From NCBI GenBank assembly GCA_015069015.1, contig SVJK01000004.1, positions 1-64,000 on the forward strand: 64,000 nucleotides of DNA. The letters run 5' to 3'. Source of the stretch: Oscillospiraceae bacterium (lineage in GTDB: Bacteria; Bacillota; Clostridia; UMGS1810). The translations under genes and the position numbers were made by a program. Shown here one piece after another: positions 27,754 through 37,769 of this stretch. Below the pieces are notes generated by a model, which was not told the origin of the DNA, ran no database searches, and was given only the letters and a program-made list of their open reading frames with translations. The first letter of the stretch is position 1. Every line of letters begins with the position of its first letter.

Positions 27754-29040
27754 ATGAAAAAAATATTATGTGTGACACTTTCTGTGATGATTTGTCTTTG
27801 CGCAACAGTATCTTTCGCATTTGATGACGTGAAAGAAGGACACTGGGCAAAGGAATATATTGATGCTCTTGCAAAAACAGGAGTTATAGAAGGTTATGAG
27901 GATTTAACTTTCAGACCTGAAAATAATGTTACAAGAGCAGAGTTTGCAAAAATTCTTTCTCTTTGCTTTAAACTTGATTCAAAAGAGGTTGAGTTTGAAG
28001 ATGTTAACAATCACTGGGCAAAAGAATATATTGAAAAATGCAAGGGCATAATTCCTTCTGATGAAAAGATGTTTTCCCCGGATACAAATGCCAAAAGATG
28101 GGAAATTGCATCTGCACTTTCAGATGTTCTTGGTCTCAGACCTTTTGAAAAAACTTTGGACAAGATGTATTCTGACTTTGAGACAGTACCTGAAGAATAT
28201 CGCCCGAAGGTGGCATCTGCATCTGAAACAGGCATAATCGAAGGCTATGAAAACGGAGAAATCAGAGGAGATCTTCCTGTTACAAGAGCAGAAATCTGCG
28301 CTCTTGTAACAAGAGCACTTGACCATAAGGAAAAAGATGACGGGCAAGGTAAGGAAGATGTTGACTCTCCCCCGGTTTCCGACAAAGAAGAAGCAGACAA
28401 GGAGAATCAGGAAAGCGATAAGGACGGAAACATTGCAGGCCTTGAACACATATACACCCTTGTTCCTGCAAAAAATTTGCTTCTTGTAACATCATCAAGA
28501 GAAACAAGAGATGAAAAAACAGGAGACAGGGCAGTTCGTCTCACATATGTTCTTTCAGGTGATGATGAAGAGTTCTCGTCTGTTCTTTTGGAAAGTTCGG
28601 AAATCGATGTTCTTGGCGCAAGGGATTCTCTTTTTGACATAGAAAAGGGAGATATTTTGATGATTGACAGCGGATTTCTGAGACACATTGACAGGATTTT
28701 TGTTCTTTCAAGTCTTGGTGAGGATATAAATCAGGGCAAAAATGTTTACATTCCAAACGGTTCAAAAATTGGTGAAAAAGGCTCTGACAGAAAATATGAA
28801 CTCATTGCAGGAAAAATAGACTCAAAAAAATCAAGGGATAAAGCAGTTGTTGTAACTCTTGATAACGGAGAAATTGTGAGCATTCCGAGAAGTGTGGATA
28901 TTAATATATACCATCCTATGCTAAAATTACCCTGGGAAAGTGCATCACCAACTGCGATTTCAACAGAGGAATCAGTTCTTTTTGCAAGGTATACAGATGG
29001 TGTTGTGACAGATGCTGTAGTTGCAATATATGAAAGATAA
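27754..29040 (+). CDS. SLH domain-containing secreted protein
   Basis: Signal peptide; DVKEGHWAKEYIDALAKTGVIEGYEDLTFRPENNVTRAEFAKIL and two further SLH motifs; RBS AGAGGTG. Confidence 0.88.
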   Translation: MKKILCVTLSVMICLCATVSFAFDDVKEGHWAKEYIDALAKTGVIEGYEDLTFRPENNVTRAEFAKILSLCFKLDSKEVEFEDVNNHWAKEYIEKCKGIIPSDEKMFSPDTNAKRWEIASALSDVLGLRPFEKTLDKMYSDFETVPEEYRPKVASASETGIIEGYENGEIRGDLPVTRAEICALVTRALDHKEKDDGQGKEDVDSPPVSDKEEADKENQESDKDGNIAGLEHIYTLVPAKNLLLVTSSRETRDEKTGDRAVRLTYVLSGDDEEFSSVLLESSEIDVLGARDSLFDIEKGDILMIDSGFLRHIDRIFVLSSLGEDINQGKNVYIPNGSKIGEKGSDRKYELIAGKIDSKKSRDKAVVVTLDNGEIVSIPRSVDINIYHPMLKLPWESASPTAISTEESVLFARYTDGVVTDAVVAIYER

Positions 29041-29044
29041 ATGA

Positions 29045-29090
29045 ATAAATAAAACAACCCGAATTTTTAAATTCGGGTTGTTTTATTTAT
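29045..29090. terminator. rho-independent terminator
   Basis: Perfect 22-bp stem ATAAATAAAACAACCCGAATTT / AAATTCGGGTTGTTTTATTTAT. Confidence 0.85.
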
Positions 29091-29189
29091 GGGAAACTAC
29101 ATGATTTTAAGTTGGCGTAATGTATATAACATTACGCCAAAGATACATAGTGCATATTCTGCTTGAATTTTGTTTGTTTTTAATATGTC

Positions 29190-30332
29190 TTATGCTTTTC
29201 TGCGGCAGACAATATGTGAAGAAATTCTTATGAGGATGTACCACGCCACGCAGAAAAACACCATATAAAGCAAATATATGGGATGATATATACTCATCAG
29301 ATAATAGTAATTTGGTAAAATGTATTTTAACCATACAAAGAAGTCAACGTTGAAAAATATGGGACACATTATGAGCGTAATTATCACAACAGGTACTATC
29401 AGTGCCCCGAAGAGGGAAACATTTCGGATAACTGTGCAAAGAAATGCACAAAACAGTCCGGAACAAATACAGAAAAGAAGCATAGCGGAAATTTCTATCA
29501 ATACGTCTGTAAATAAGTCGGAAAATGCAAGGGAGCAAAGGGCTGCGATTCCCGAAAGGATAATTGCACCAAAACAGGAAATGAACGAGGGGACATAGTG
29601 TTTATCTTCTCTGATGTGTGAATAAAGCCCTTTTCTTTTTTCACCGACAAAATATAATCCTGCACTGAGGCCGCAAAGAAGAACAAGGATTGACAAAAAT
29701 CCCCGTATGGGAGAAAGAAGATAGTTTGCGCCAAGAACATTAAGAGCTTCGTCACTGTCCTCATTTTTTATCTGTATAACTGCACCTTCATGTGCGGTAT
29801 TGTCATAGGTTTCTTTTATTCTTTCTTCGCTTATGTTTCCGTTTTCTGCAATTTCCGTGAGGACATAGTCCTTGTACATTTCATAGGTCAAATACGAAAA
29901 AGTTTTTCCGTAAAGCTTGCCCCTTGCAAGTTCAAGAGCCACGCTGTTTTCCTTTTGATACACATCAATCAAAGATACTACCTTGTCCTCGCGGGCAATG
30001 GATTCAAGTCTTTTTGAAAAGTCATCCTTCACAATCCATGCCACATCGCATTTTCCTCTTTCAACAAGTTTTCGGGCTTCACTTTTTGTATCGGCAATGG
30101 TATATTTTATGACCGATTCTTCCGAAATCAGAGAATTGCAGGCTTGTATCGAAAGCTCGTCTTTGCCCGGATAGATTGCAACATTCACAAGACCGTTTTC
30201 GGATGAAAACGCACTATTCAATATCGGACCGGAAATAATGATGATTACAAGCAAAAGAGGGAAACTCAATCTGTATAAATGTTTTTTGGTGAGCATATAC
30301 AGCCAGATTAGTGATTTTTTAAATTTTTTCAT
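29190..30332 (-). CDS. ABC-2 type transporter permease
   Basis: N-terminal TM, large extracytoplasmic region, C-terminal TM cluster; overlapping operon with another permease and an ATPase. Confidence 0.8.
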   Translation of the reverse strand: MKKFKKSLIWLYMLTKKHLYRLSFPLLLVIIIISGPILNSAFSSENGLVNVAIYPGKDELSIQACNSLISEESVIKYTIADTKSEARKLVERGKCDVAWIVKDDFSKRLESIAREDKVVSLIDVYQKENSVALELARGKLYGKTFSYLTYEMYKDYVLTEIAENGNISEERIKETYDNTAHEGAVIQIKNEDSDEALNVLGANYLLSPIRGFLSILVLLCGLSAGLYFVGEKRKGLYSHIREDKHYVPSFISCFGAIILSGIAALCSLAFSDLFTDVLIEISAMLLFCICSGLFCAFLCTVIRNVSLFGALIVPVVIITLIMCPIFFNVDFFVWLKYILPNYYYLMSIYHPIYLLYMVFFCVAWYILIRISSHIVCRRKA

Positions 30333-31567
30333 ATGCTGTCACTCTCCAATCTCTTTTTTCTTCCAAGACATGATGCAACAAAAAGAAAAGCACAGTATGA
30401 TAGGACAAGCAAAAACTCCTTTAGACCAAGAGATGAGGACATACATTTTCTGATATACGAAAAACCGGCGCCCAAAGGCAGAGAATCTGCAATAGAAATT
30501 ATAGTGTCCGGGAAGAAACTGTTGGGATAGAAGCAGCCGGAAATATATCCTCCCGCCAAAATCATAATAATTTCAAAAAGAACTGCACCAACCATACTGT
30601 CGGTGATTTCAAAAATGAAGAAGTGTAAAAGACACATCATAAGTACAACCGGAACAATTTTAATCGTGAAGCTTATAAATTCCAAAATACCTGCACCCTC
30701 AAGTTCGCTTATGCCAAAACCGCTGTCCCCAATGAATATGCCAAGGGATATTGCACCCACAAAAATAATCGACATACAGGACAGAAAAAAAGGCTTAAAT
30801 TCGCATCTTATCTGGGTTGGTATTCCTATACCCCTGCTTTTTAAAAGCTTTTGGGAATCTCTGCTTTTATTTCCAAGTATTGCACAGCAGGCAAGCCCCC
30901 AAAGAGAAAGGAAGAAAACTACAAGCGCACCAACATAATACCCGCCAAGAGAAAGGTTGTCTTTGAATCCGACTATGGATGTGTCATACATATCATCCCT
31001 TGCAAGAAACATTTTGATGATATCTTCGTTCATCGCTCGTGCACGGGACCCAAGACCTTTTTTTATTCCCTCTTCTTTTGCTATTGTTCTCATACTGTAC
31101 ACAGCTCTTTGAACTTCCACAACAAGCTCGGAAATGGTGGTGGTAAGCTCGCCTGTCAACGCTGTACCGATATTTATGGTGTTTTTGCTGATAACATAGT
31201 CGGCGGGGTTATTTTCGCCTCTTTGTATTGAGTTGGTAAATCCGGGCGGGAAGAGAATATATCCGTGGATTTCTCTTTTTTTGAGTGCTTCTTTAGCTTC
31301 AGGAAGTGACATTGTGGCAAAATCAATGGAGAATCTTGAGGAATCAAAATTTTGGATTGCGTAAATTCCAAGCTGCAGATAATCGTCATCAACATCTCCT
31401 GTCGCTGCGACTTTAAGCTTTTTTGTTTTATCTTCTCCACTGCCTAAGGCAAGAGATGCGGCAAGTAGTGCAACTGCCAAAGTGAGTACGATAACTGTCA
31501 GTATCACAGGAAAACGGATGAAAAAACGCTTGGATTGGAGTTTGGAATATCTTTTTTTCATAATCAC
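30329..31567 (-). CDS. ABC-2 type transporter permease
   Basis: Same topology as the downstream gene; 4-bp overlaps on both sides. Confidence 0.8.
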   Translation of the reverse strand: MIMKKRYSKLQSKRFFIRFPVILTVIVLTLAVALLAASLALGSGEDKTKKLKVAATGDVDDDYLQLGIYAIQNFDSSRFSIDFATMSLPEAKEALKKREIHGYILFPPGFTNSIQRGENNPADYVISKNTINIGTALTGELTTTISELVVEVQRAVYSMRTIAKEEGIKKGLGSRARAMNEDIIKMFLARDDMYDTSIVGFKDNLSLGGYYVGALVVFFLSLWGLACCAILGNKSRDSQKLLKSRGIGIPTQIRCEFKPFFLSCMSIIFVGAISLGIFIGDSGFGISELEGAGILEFISFTIKIVPVVLMMCLLHFFIFEITDSMVGAVLFEIIMILAGGYISGCFYPNSFFPDTIISIADSLPLGAGFSYIRKCMSSSLGLKEFLLVLSYCAFLFVASCLGRKKRLESDSI

Positions 31568-32226
31568 AAACTCCTTGCAAGTTTTTGTATATCGCCGTCA
31601 TATTCAAATGGGGAGAGAACTCCGTCTTTGAGTATGTAGATGTTATCGCAAAGGGGAAGTTCCCCCGCATCGTGGGTTGCGAGAATTACAATTCCGCCGC
31701 TTGCTTTAAATTGGCTGATATATTCATTGATTTTTTCTTTGCAAACAATATCAAGGGCGGCGCTTGGTTCATCCATAAGAAGAATTTGGGGATTGTTTGC
31801 CACACTGCATCCTATGGAGAGTCTTTTTTTCATACCACCTGACATTTTGCATACCCTTGTTTTAAGAAAATCCCCCACGCCGAGCATTTTTAAAACACCG
31901 TTTTCAAGGGATTTTTCCATTTGATCCTTTTCATACCACAAAGAAAGGTTGTCCCTGGCAGAAAGTTCTTCAATAAGGGGAGTTCCCTGAGGGACATATC
32001 CTACAATAGCATTTCTTTTCTTCTCGTTTTCAAAAAGGTTTTCGCCTGACACAAGAAATTTTCCACAGTCGCATTTTAAAACTCCTGCAAGTATTGACAA
32101 AAACGTTGACTTGCCACTTCCGTTTCCGCCTATTATACCAATGCAACTTCCCCAAGAGGCAGAAAGTTCAATGCCCTTGAGGACTTGCTTTTTCCCGTAA
32201 TTCTTTTTAAGTGCTGTTACTTCCAT
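31564..32226 (-). CDS. ABC transporter ATP-binding protein
   Basis: Walker A GGNGSGKST, signature MSGGMKKRLSIG, Walker B ILLMDEPSAALD. Confidence 0.95.
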   Translation of the reverse strand: MEVTALKKNYGKKQVLKGIELSASWGSCIGIIGGNGSGKSTFLSILAGVLKCDCGKFLVSGENLFENEKKRNAIVGYVPQGTPLIEELSARDNLSLWYEKDQMEKSLENGVLKMLGVGDFLKTRVCKMSGGMKKRLSIGCSVANNPQILLMDEPSAALDIVCKEKINEYISQFKASGGIVILATHDAGELPLCDNIYILKDGVLSPFEYDGDIQKLARSL

Positions 32227-32265
32227 AAAAATATCTCCTAATATTTTAACGATACCGATTACAGA

Positions 32266-32299
32266 AAAAGGGTTTCTTCATACTTGAGGAAACCCTTTT
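32266..32299. terminator. rho-independent terminator
   Basis: AAAAGGGTTTC / GAAACCCTTTT stem between the ABC operon and the zinc-ribbon gene. Confidence 0.7.
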
Positions 32300-32382
32300 A
32301 AATTATATTTGCAATAATACAAGAATGACTGTTTATAATCTCTTCTTAAATTTCAAGCGATTCTTCGAAAGTTTTGAAATCA

Positions 32383-34377
32383 TCAATATTCATCATAGCT
32401 GTAATAATCGTCATAATCGTCATAATCATCATAATCATCATAATCATCATAATCGTCGTAGTCGTCATAGTCGTCATAGTCGTCATAGTCATAGAGGTCG
32501 TCATCTGTATACTTTCGTTGTGTCGAATTTTCCACAGATTTCTCCATCATTTTTGTAAGAGATGAAGGAGCCCCTGCATCTTCAAGATTATCAATGATTT
32601 CATCAAGGTCAAAGTCTGATGGGTCTACATCGTCTGCATCCACATAATCTTTTGGCTTTTTGATTTTTGATTTGTCGGTATATTCACCTGACATATTGAT
32701 TGCAACAAAAAGTTCATCATCATACAATAAGGATATTTTTCCTGTTGATGTTTTGGTGTTGGAATTTGTTTCTACAACGAGTTCTGCCCTTGTTAAAAAG
32801 TCAATAACTTCGCGGTCAGCACCCGACATTTTTGCAAATTTTTCGATGTCCTTACTAAGTGAAAGGGTGAATTTTCCGCTTACAACACCTTTGTCGAGGT
32901 TCTTTATGTTGGCATTTTCCGCTTTCATTTCAAGAATATCCATGCCGCCAAAGCTTATTTTGTAATCAGCATTTATGGTGTCGCCTTTTTTGGTTCCTGA
33001 ACCCTCTATAATGAGTTTCTGTCCCTGAGCATCTATGCTGATTTCTGAACCTATTTTGTTTCCGTTTTCCACGGAAGCCACTTTAATTTCAGCATTTGCA
33101 TCGGGAATATCCATTCCGAAACCGATGATTTCGCCTTTGTTGTTTATCCATACAAGAACGTCAAATGAGAAGTCGCCGAGGTCGTCGGGATCCACATTGT
33201 TCATTTCCTTAAGTGCCTGTTCAATTCCTGAGTCATAAAGTTCTATTATAGTTTTGTAATCCATAGGAATCTGACCGGAGAAGGAGTTGCAGACATTTTT
33301 GATGATGCCCTTTATATCGGAGTCATTTTTGGCTTCTTTGAGAACGGCTTTTGCAATTTTAATCAGAGTTTTTGCATTTATTTCGGCAGTCACAAGTGTG
33401 CATTTCTGAGATACTCCACCTGCTTTGAGGGTTGCACTCTTATCTTTTGCTTTGTCAATGCTTTCAGCTACGGCCACAGCATATCTTTCAATTATTCTTT
33501 CAATCACTTTTGTGTCGGGAATAACCTTATCGATTGTTTCAATGGCTTCAAGCAATGAAGAATACATTGAAGTAAATTCGGCAAATTCATATCCCATGTC
33601 GAGTCTTACATATTCGTCTGTTACCTGAGGTATTGACAGAAAAAGTTCGCCGTTTTTCAGGTCTATGTATTCATTAAATGAGATAATATCTTTACCGTTT
33701 AAGGATGCATTTGCATTCATTCCGATGCTATCTTCCGTAACGGAAACATCTGCATCGATGCCTGCTTTGTCAATCCAGCTTATGGATGCTGCTTCAGCTC
33801 CTGCTTCCCTTTTAATAAGATCCTTTAACCCTTTTCCTATTTCGATTTCATAGTTTGCCGATGCATTCAAAGGAAGGGTTGGGGTATTTCTTAACAAATC
33901 GACAAATGTGCCGATACTATCCGAAAGGTTTTCTGCGCTGTTTTCAACAGCATATGCAAGATAGCCTTCGGTTGAACGGAATGTCTTGTTGACCCAGTTT
34001 GATATATAGGGACCTGCAAATGCATAAAGCCCCACTGTAACAACAAGAACAGCTGCAACTATTGATGCAAAAAGCTTAAGACCTTTTTTTCTTTTTTTCA
34101 CCGGAACAAAATTCGATTCCCCATTGTTAAAATGTATATACCCCTGTTGTTGTACAGGTTCGGTCTGCTGTGGTGCCACCTCTTCGGTAGCAGAAACACC
34201 GTTGCTCTTTTCCTGAATGATTTGTTCTTGGGGAGAGTCCTGAACAGTTACGTTATCTGCAGGTTTTTCAACCGGTGCAGAATCTTCAGCCGGCATACTT
34301 GTGTTAATGGGTGTGCCGCATTCGGGACAGAAAGCGCTGCCTTCTGTTAAGTTTTTTCCGCAATTTCCACAAAACAT
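32383..34377 (-). CDS. zinc-ribbon membrane-anchored protein with C-terminal (DDY)n acidic tail
   Basis: MFCGNCGKNLTEGSAFCPECGTPI zinc ribbon; single TM (LKLFASIVAAVLVVTVGLYAF); tail YDYDDYDDYDDYDDYDDYDDYDDYDDYDDYYSYDEY. Confidence 0.85.
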   Translation of the reverse strand: MFCGNCGKNLTEGSAFCPECGTPINTSMPAEDSAPVEKPADNVTVQDSPQEQIIQEKSNGVSATEEVAPQQTEPVQQQGYIHFNNGESNFVPVKKRKKGLKLFASIVAAVLVVTVGLYAFAGPYISNWVNKTFRSTEGYLAYAVENSAENLSDSIGTFVDLLRNTPTLPLNASANYEIEIGKGLKDLIKREAGAEAASISWIDKAGIDADVSVTEDSIGMNANASLNGKDIISFNEYIDLKNGELFLSIPQVTDEYVRLDMGYEFAEFTSMYSSLLEAIETIDKVIPDTKVIERIIERYAVAVAESIDKAKDKSATLKAGGVSQKCTLVTAEINAKTLIKIAKAVLKEAKNDSDIKGIIKNVCNSFSGQIPMDYKTIIELYDSGIEQALKEMNNVDPDDLGDFSFDVLVWINNKGEIIGFGMDIPDANAEIKVASVENGNKIGSEISIDAQGQKLIIEGSGTKKGDTINADYKISFGGMDILEMKAENANIKNLDKGVVSGKFTLSLSKDIEKFAKMSGADREVIDFLTRAELVVETNSNTKTSTGKISLLYDDELFVAINMSGEYTDKSKIKKPKDYVDADDVDPSDFDLDEIIDNLEDAGAPSSLTKMMEKSVENSTQRKYTDDDLYDYDDYDDYDDYDDYDDYDDYDDYDDYDDYYSYDEY

Positions 34378-34508
34378 AGCAATTCTCCTTTGATTTTAAA
34401 TTCATTATAACAGCATATATTTAAAGCTATTTTATGAGTTAATTATACACATTTTTGTCATTGTTTGTCAAGAGTTAACCTGAACGGAGTTATCCGAATC
34501 TCCGACGG

Positions 34509-35435
34509 CTACCGTAATATGCAGGCAAAATATGCAACGTACAGCATGAGAAGAAGTATTCCTCCCCATTTTTTGAGTTCGCCTTTTCTGAAGGTAAGAA
34601 GTAAAAGAAGAACGCTTGTGCCAAGAGATACAAGAGAATCGAACATAAACTCCTTGTCATAGGGCACAGGTATTATTATTCCTGAAATACCCACAATAAA
34701 AAGGATATTGAAAATGTTACTTCCCACGATATTTCCGATTGCAATATCGGCATTACCTTTTCTTGCGGCTGTCACGGATGTGAAGAGTTCGGGGAGTGAT
34801 GTGCCCAGTGCCACAACGGTAAGACCGATAAATCTTTCCGAAAGACCGATTTTTTTTGCAATGAAACTTGCACTGTCAACTGTGAGTCGACTCCCTAAAA
34901 CTATTAGTACAAGACCCACAATTGTCAGAATCACAGATCTTGCCACAGTCATTTCCTTTATGTCCTCACCACTTTGGTTTGAACGTATTGCGCTTATAAT
35001 CATATATGCTAAAAATCCAAGGAAGCAAGCAGATATGATAATTGCATCAATGTGTGAAATTGTTCCGTCATAACCCAGAGCCAAAAGAAGAGCTGATGAG
35101 CCTATCATAATCGGAAGATTTACATATATAACAGATTTTGAAACGGTTAGTGTGCATATAACGGCAGACAGTCCGAGAATTACGAGAACATTTAATATGT
35201 TGCTTCCGAGGATGTTCCCAACAGTAATATCCGCACTTCCTTTGAAAGCGGCAGAAATGCTTACGGCTGCCTCAGGGGCACTTGTTCCCATTGCCACAAC
35301 GGTAAGCCCGATTATAAGCTGAGGAATTTTGAATTTTGCCGCAATTGAGGCTGCACCGTCAACAAAATAATCAGCACCACGAACAAGCATAACAAATCCT
35401 ATTACCAGAATGAGAAACTGAAAAACGAATTCCAT
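34509..35435 (-). CDS. calcium/sodium antiporter (CaCA family, YrbG-like)
   Basis: Two alpha-repeats: VAMGTSAPEAAVSISAAFKGSADITVGNILGSNILN and VALGTSLPELFTSVTAARKGNADIAIGNIVGSNIFN. Confidence 0.93.
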   Translation of the reverse strand: MEFVFQFLILVIGFVMLVRGADYFVDGAASIAAKFKIPQLIIGLTVVAMGTSAPEAAVSISAAFKGSADITVGNILGSNILNVLVILGLSAVICTLTVSKSVIYVNLPIMIGSSALLLALGYDGTISHIDAIIISACFLGFLAYMIISAIRSNQSGEDIKEMTVARSVILTIVGLVLIVLGSRLTVDSASFIAKKIGLSERFIGLTVVALGTSLPELFTSVTAARKGNADIAIGNIVGSNIFNILFIVGISGIIIPVPYDKEFMFDSLVSLGTSVLLLLLTFRKGELKKWGGILLLMLYVAYFACILR

Positions 35436-35494
35436 AAAAACCTCCGATTACTTTTTTTATTGTATGTCATTATATCATTCGGATATGACGAAAG

Positions 35495-36640
35495 TCAAGA
35501 AAAGTTTACGGTAACTATCTCACAATCCGTGCCAACTCTCATGGGCATTCCCCAGTTCCCCACACCTGATGAGACAATAACGTGAGGACTTGCGGAGTCT
35601 TTTTGGTAATGACCGTAGTCTACTGTATACATAAGGTCGGTAACAAGACTTATGGGGAATAATGCTCCTTTGTGGGTGTGACCGCACAAAATAAGGTCTG
35701 CCTCGGTGCCATATTCGTGAATATGTGAAGGATTGTGATCCATGACGATTACAGGAAGGGAGTTGTCTTTTCTCTCAAAAAAAGACGAAAGATCTTTTCT
35801 TTCCTTGCCATTGTATCCGCCGATGGAATGTGCGTCAAGTCGCCCGATGAGTATGAGACGGTTATCTATGATTGTGTAATCATCATCAAGAAGACGGATG
35901 TTTGCTTTTTCAAGGAAATCCAACATCTGATTATGGGTACTGCCGCCGTCGTGATTTCCGAGGCAAACATACACGCCATATGTGGAACGTATTTTTCTTA
36001 AAGTCGAAATTGCTTTGTCGGGGTCTTGGACAGAATCAAAATCTGTATCAAAAAAATCTCCGGCAATGCAGACGATATCGGGATTTTCTTCGTTAATGTT
36101 TTCTACTGTTTTTTCAAGCTGACCTTCGGAGCCTACAGCACCGAGATGAAGATCGCTTATAAGAACAAGATTCAGGTCTGAAATATCCTTTTTTCCCTGT
36201 AAAGAGACGTTGTAGGATGTGTGCTTGATGTGCAGTGCGTGAAAAAAACCATAGACGCAGGTGCAAAGAGTCAGAGCAAGAACACCTGCAGTCATAACTC
36301 CCTTGTAAAGACGGTGGTTTGTAAATGACAGTTTCAAAAGTCGAAAAATAATCATCAACAGATCAGATGCCACCGTAAACATCAGCAAATAGAAAAAAAC
36401 ACCCATAGTGTAGGCACATATTATTGCGAGGATATGTTCGACGGTTCGTGGAAACGGGATCATAGAGCGTGCAAACCCAACCACCAGAATTGAAGCAAAC
36501 AAAATGATGATTACAAGAATGGGTTTGAAATTAAGTTTCGGGAAAAACGCATTAAGTCCCTGATAAAGCCTATAGGCAATATACAGGCTCAATGCGGACA
36601 ACACCGACAGTGTTATAAGAACTGCAAAAGCTATAAACAT
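35495..36640 (-). CDS. calcineurin-like metallophosphoesterase, membrane-associated
   Basis: LISDLHLG, GDFFDTD, GNHDGG, GHTHKG motifs; N-terminal TM helices. Confidence 0.92.
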   Translation of the reverse strand: MFIAFAVLITLSVLSALSLYIAYRLYQGLNAFFPKLNFKPILVIIILFASILVVGFARSMIPFPRTVEHILAIICAYTMGVFFYLLMFTVASDLLMIIFRLLKLSFTNHRLYKGVMTAGVLALTLCTCVYGFFHALHIKHTSYNVSLQGKKDISDLNLVLISDLHLGAVGSEGQLEKTVENINEENPDIVCIAGDFFDTDFDSVQDPDKAISTLRKIRSTYGVYVCLGNHDGGSTHNQMLDFLEKANIRLLDDDYTIIDNRLILIGRLDAHSIGGYNGKERKDLSSFFERKDNSLPVIVMDHNPSHIHEYGTEADLILCGHTHKGALFPISLVTDLMYTVDYGHYQKDSASPHVIVSSGVGNWGMPMRVGTDCEIVTVNFS

Positions 36641-36898
36641 GACACAGACTCCTTATAAATGACTTTTACCGGATTGTTACCATTTATTATACCAATTATT
36701 ATACCATATAAACATGAGCTGTGCAATGTAGCACATTTTGAGAATGAAAGATTAATGATAGATGTAATTAACAAATTTTTGGTGCCCTGTTCTTTTAAAT
36801 TATGTATATATGCACATATTTATTGTTATAATTTGCACATATTGTGTTATTTTTATGTTTACACCACAATATATTGTGATTTTTTAAAAAAATAGGTG

Positions 36899-36927
36899 TT
36901 GACAAAATATGTAAAGTATTATATAAT
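36899..36927 (+). promoter_or_regulatory. sigma-A promoter of the pfl operon
   Basis: TTGACA (36899-36904), 17-nt spacer, TATAAT (36922-36927). Confidence 0.85.
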
Positions 36928-36935
36928 ACAGATGT

Positions 36936-37036
36936 CATACAACTGACGGATTATGCAGAAATACCTGCAGGGGAGTATGACCTTTGGTAGCCGACCGTCT
37001 GGGCAGACAGAAATTGCCCTGTGGCGGCTTTTTTTT
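36936..37036 (+). ncRNA. ZTP (pfl-motif) riboswitch with terminator
   Basis: AACTGACGGA...GGGGAGTATGACC...GCCGACCGTCTGGGCA matches recalled ZTP consensus features; then TGCCC...GGCGGCTTTTTTTT, upstream of pflA. Confidence 0.85.
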
Positions 37037-37046
37037 GGGGGTTAAT

Positions 37047-37769
37047 ATGGCAAAAGGAAAGATATTGTCAATTGAATCTATGGGGCTTGTGGACGGCCCC
37101 GGCATAAGAACTGTAGTGTTTTTTAAAGGTTGCCCCCTGAGATGCCTTTTTTGTCACAATCCCGATTCTTGGGATATGTCGGATGGAAGCGAAATTTCAT
37201 CTGATGATCTTTTAAAAAAAATTCTTCGCTTCAGGCCTTATTTTGAAAGAAGCGGAGGGGGAGTCACATTTTCGGGAGGAGAACCTCTTTTACAAAGGGA
37301 TTTTCTTCTGGAAATCTTAAAAAAATGCAAAGAAGAAAAAATTCACACCTGTCTTGACACATCAGGTGTGGGTGTGGGTGGATATGATGAAATTTTAGAA
37401 CTTTGCGATCTTGTTCTTTTTGATGTTAAAGCAACAGATGAGAACTCCTACAAAAAAATGTGTCAGAGGGAAATGGGAGAGTGTGAAAATTTTATTGAAG
37501 CACTAAAAAGAGTCAGACCCGAAACAATCATAAGGCAGGTTGTTGTCCCCGGAATAAATGACACAGACGAATATATGAAAAATCTTAAAATTTACATAGA
37601 AAACGAGATTCCTTTTTATAAGGATGTTGAACTTCTTCCTTTTCACAAAATGGGAGAATATAAGTATAAGGCACTTGGAATTAATCCTCCTTTGGAAAAA
37701 ACCGATGCGATGGACAAGGAGAAGTGTGAATTTTTCAGAAAAAAATACTTTGGAGGAAAAACGCTATGA
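37047..37769 (+). CDS. pflA: pyruvate formate-lyase activating enzyme
   Basis: [33 protein letters not shown]; no auxiliary cluster domain; directly upstream of pflB. Confidence 0.93.
   Translation: MAKGKILSIESMGLVDGPGIRTVVFFKGCPLRCLFCHNPDSWDMSDGSEISSDDLLKKILRFRPYFERSGGGVTFSGGEPLLQRDFLLEILKKCKEEKIHTCLDTSGVGVGGYDEILELCDLVLFDVKATDENSYKKMCQREMGECENFIEALKRVRPETIIRQVVVPGINDTDEYMKNLKIYIENEIPFYKDVELLPFHKMGEYKYKALGINPPLEKTDAMDKEKCEFFRKKYFGGKTL

Noticed and set aside
32374-32565. + strand ORF of poly-Ile/Val
   Set aside because: Antisense of the (DDY)n-encoding tandem repeat; compositional artefact.
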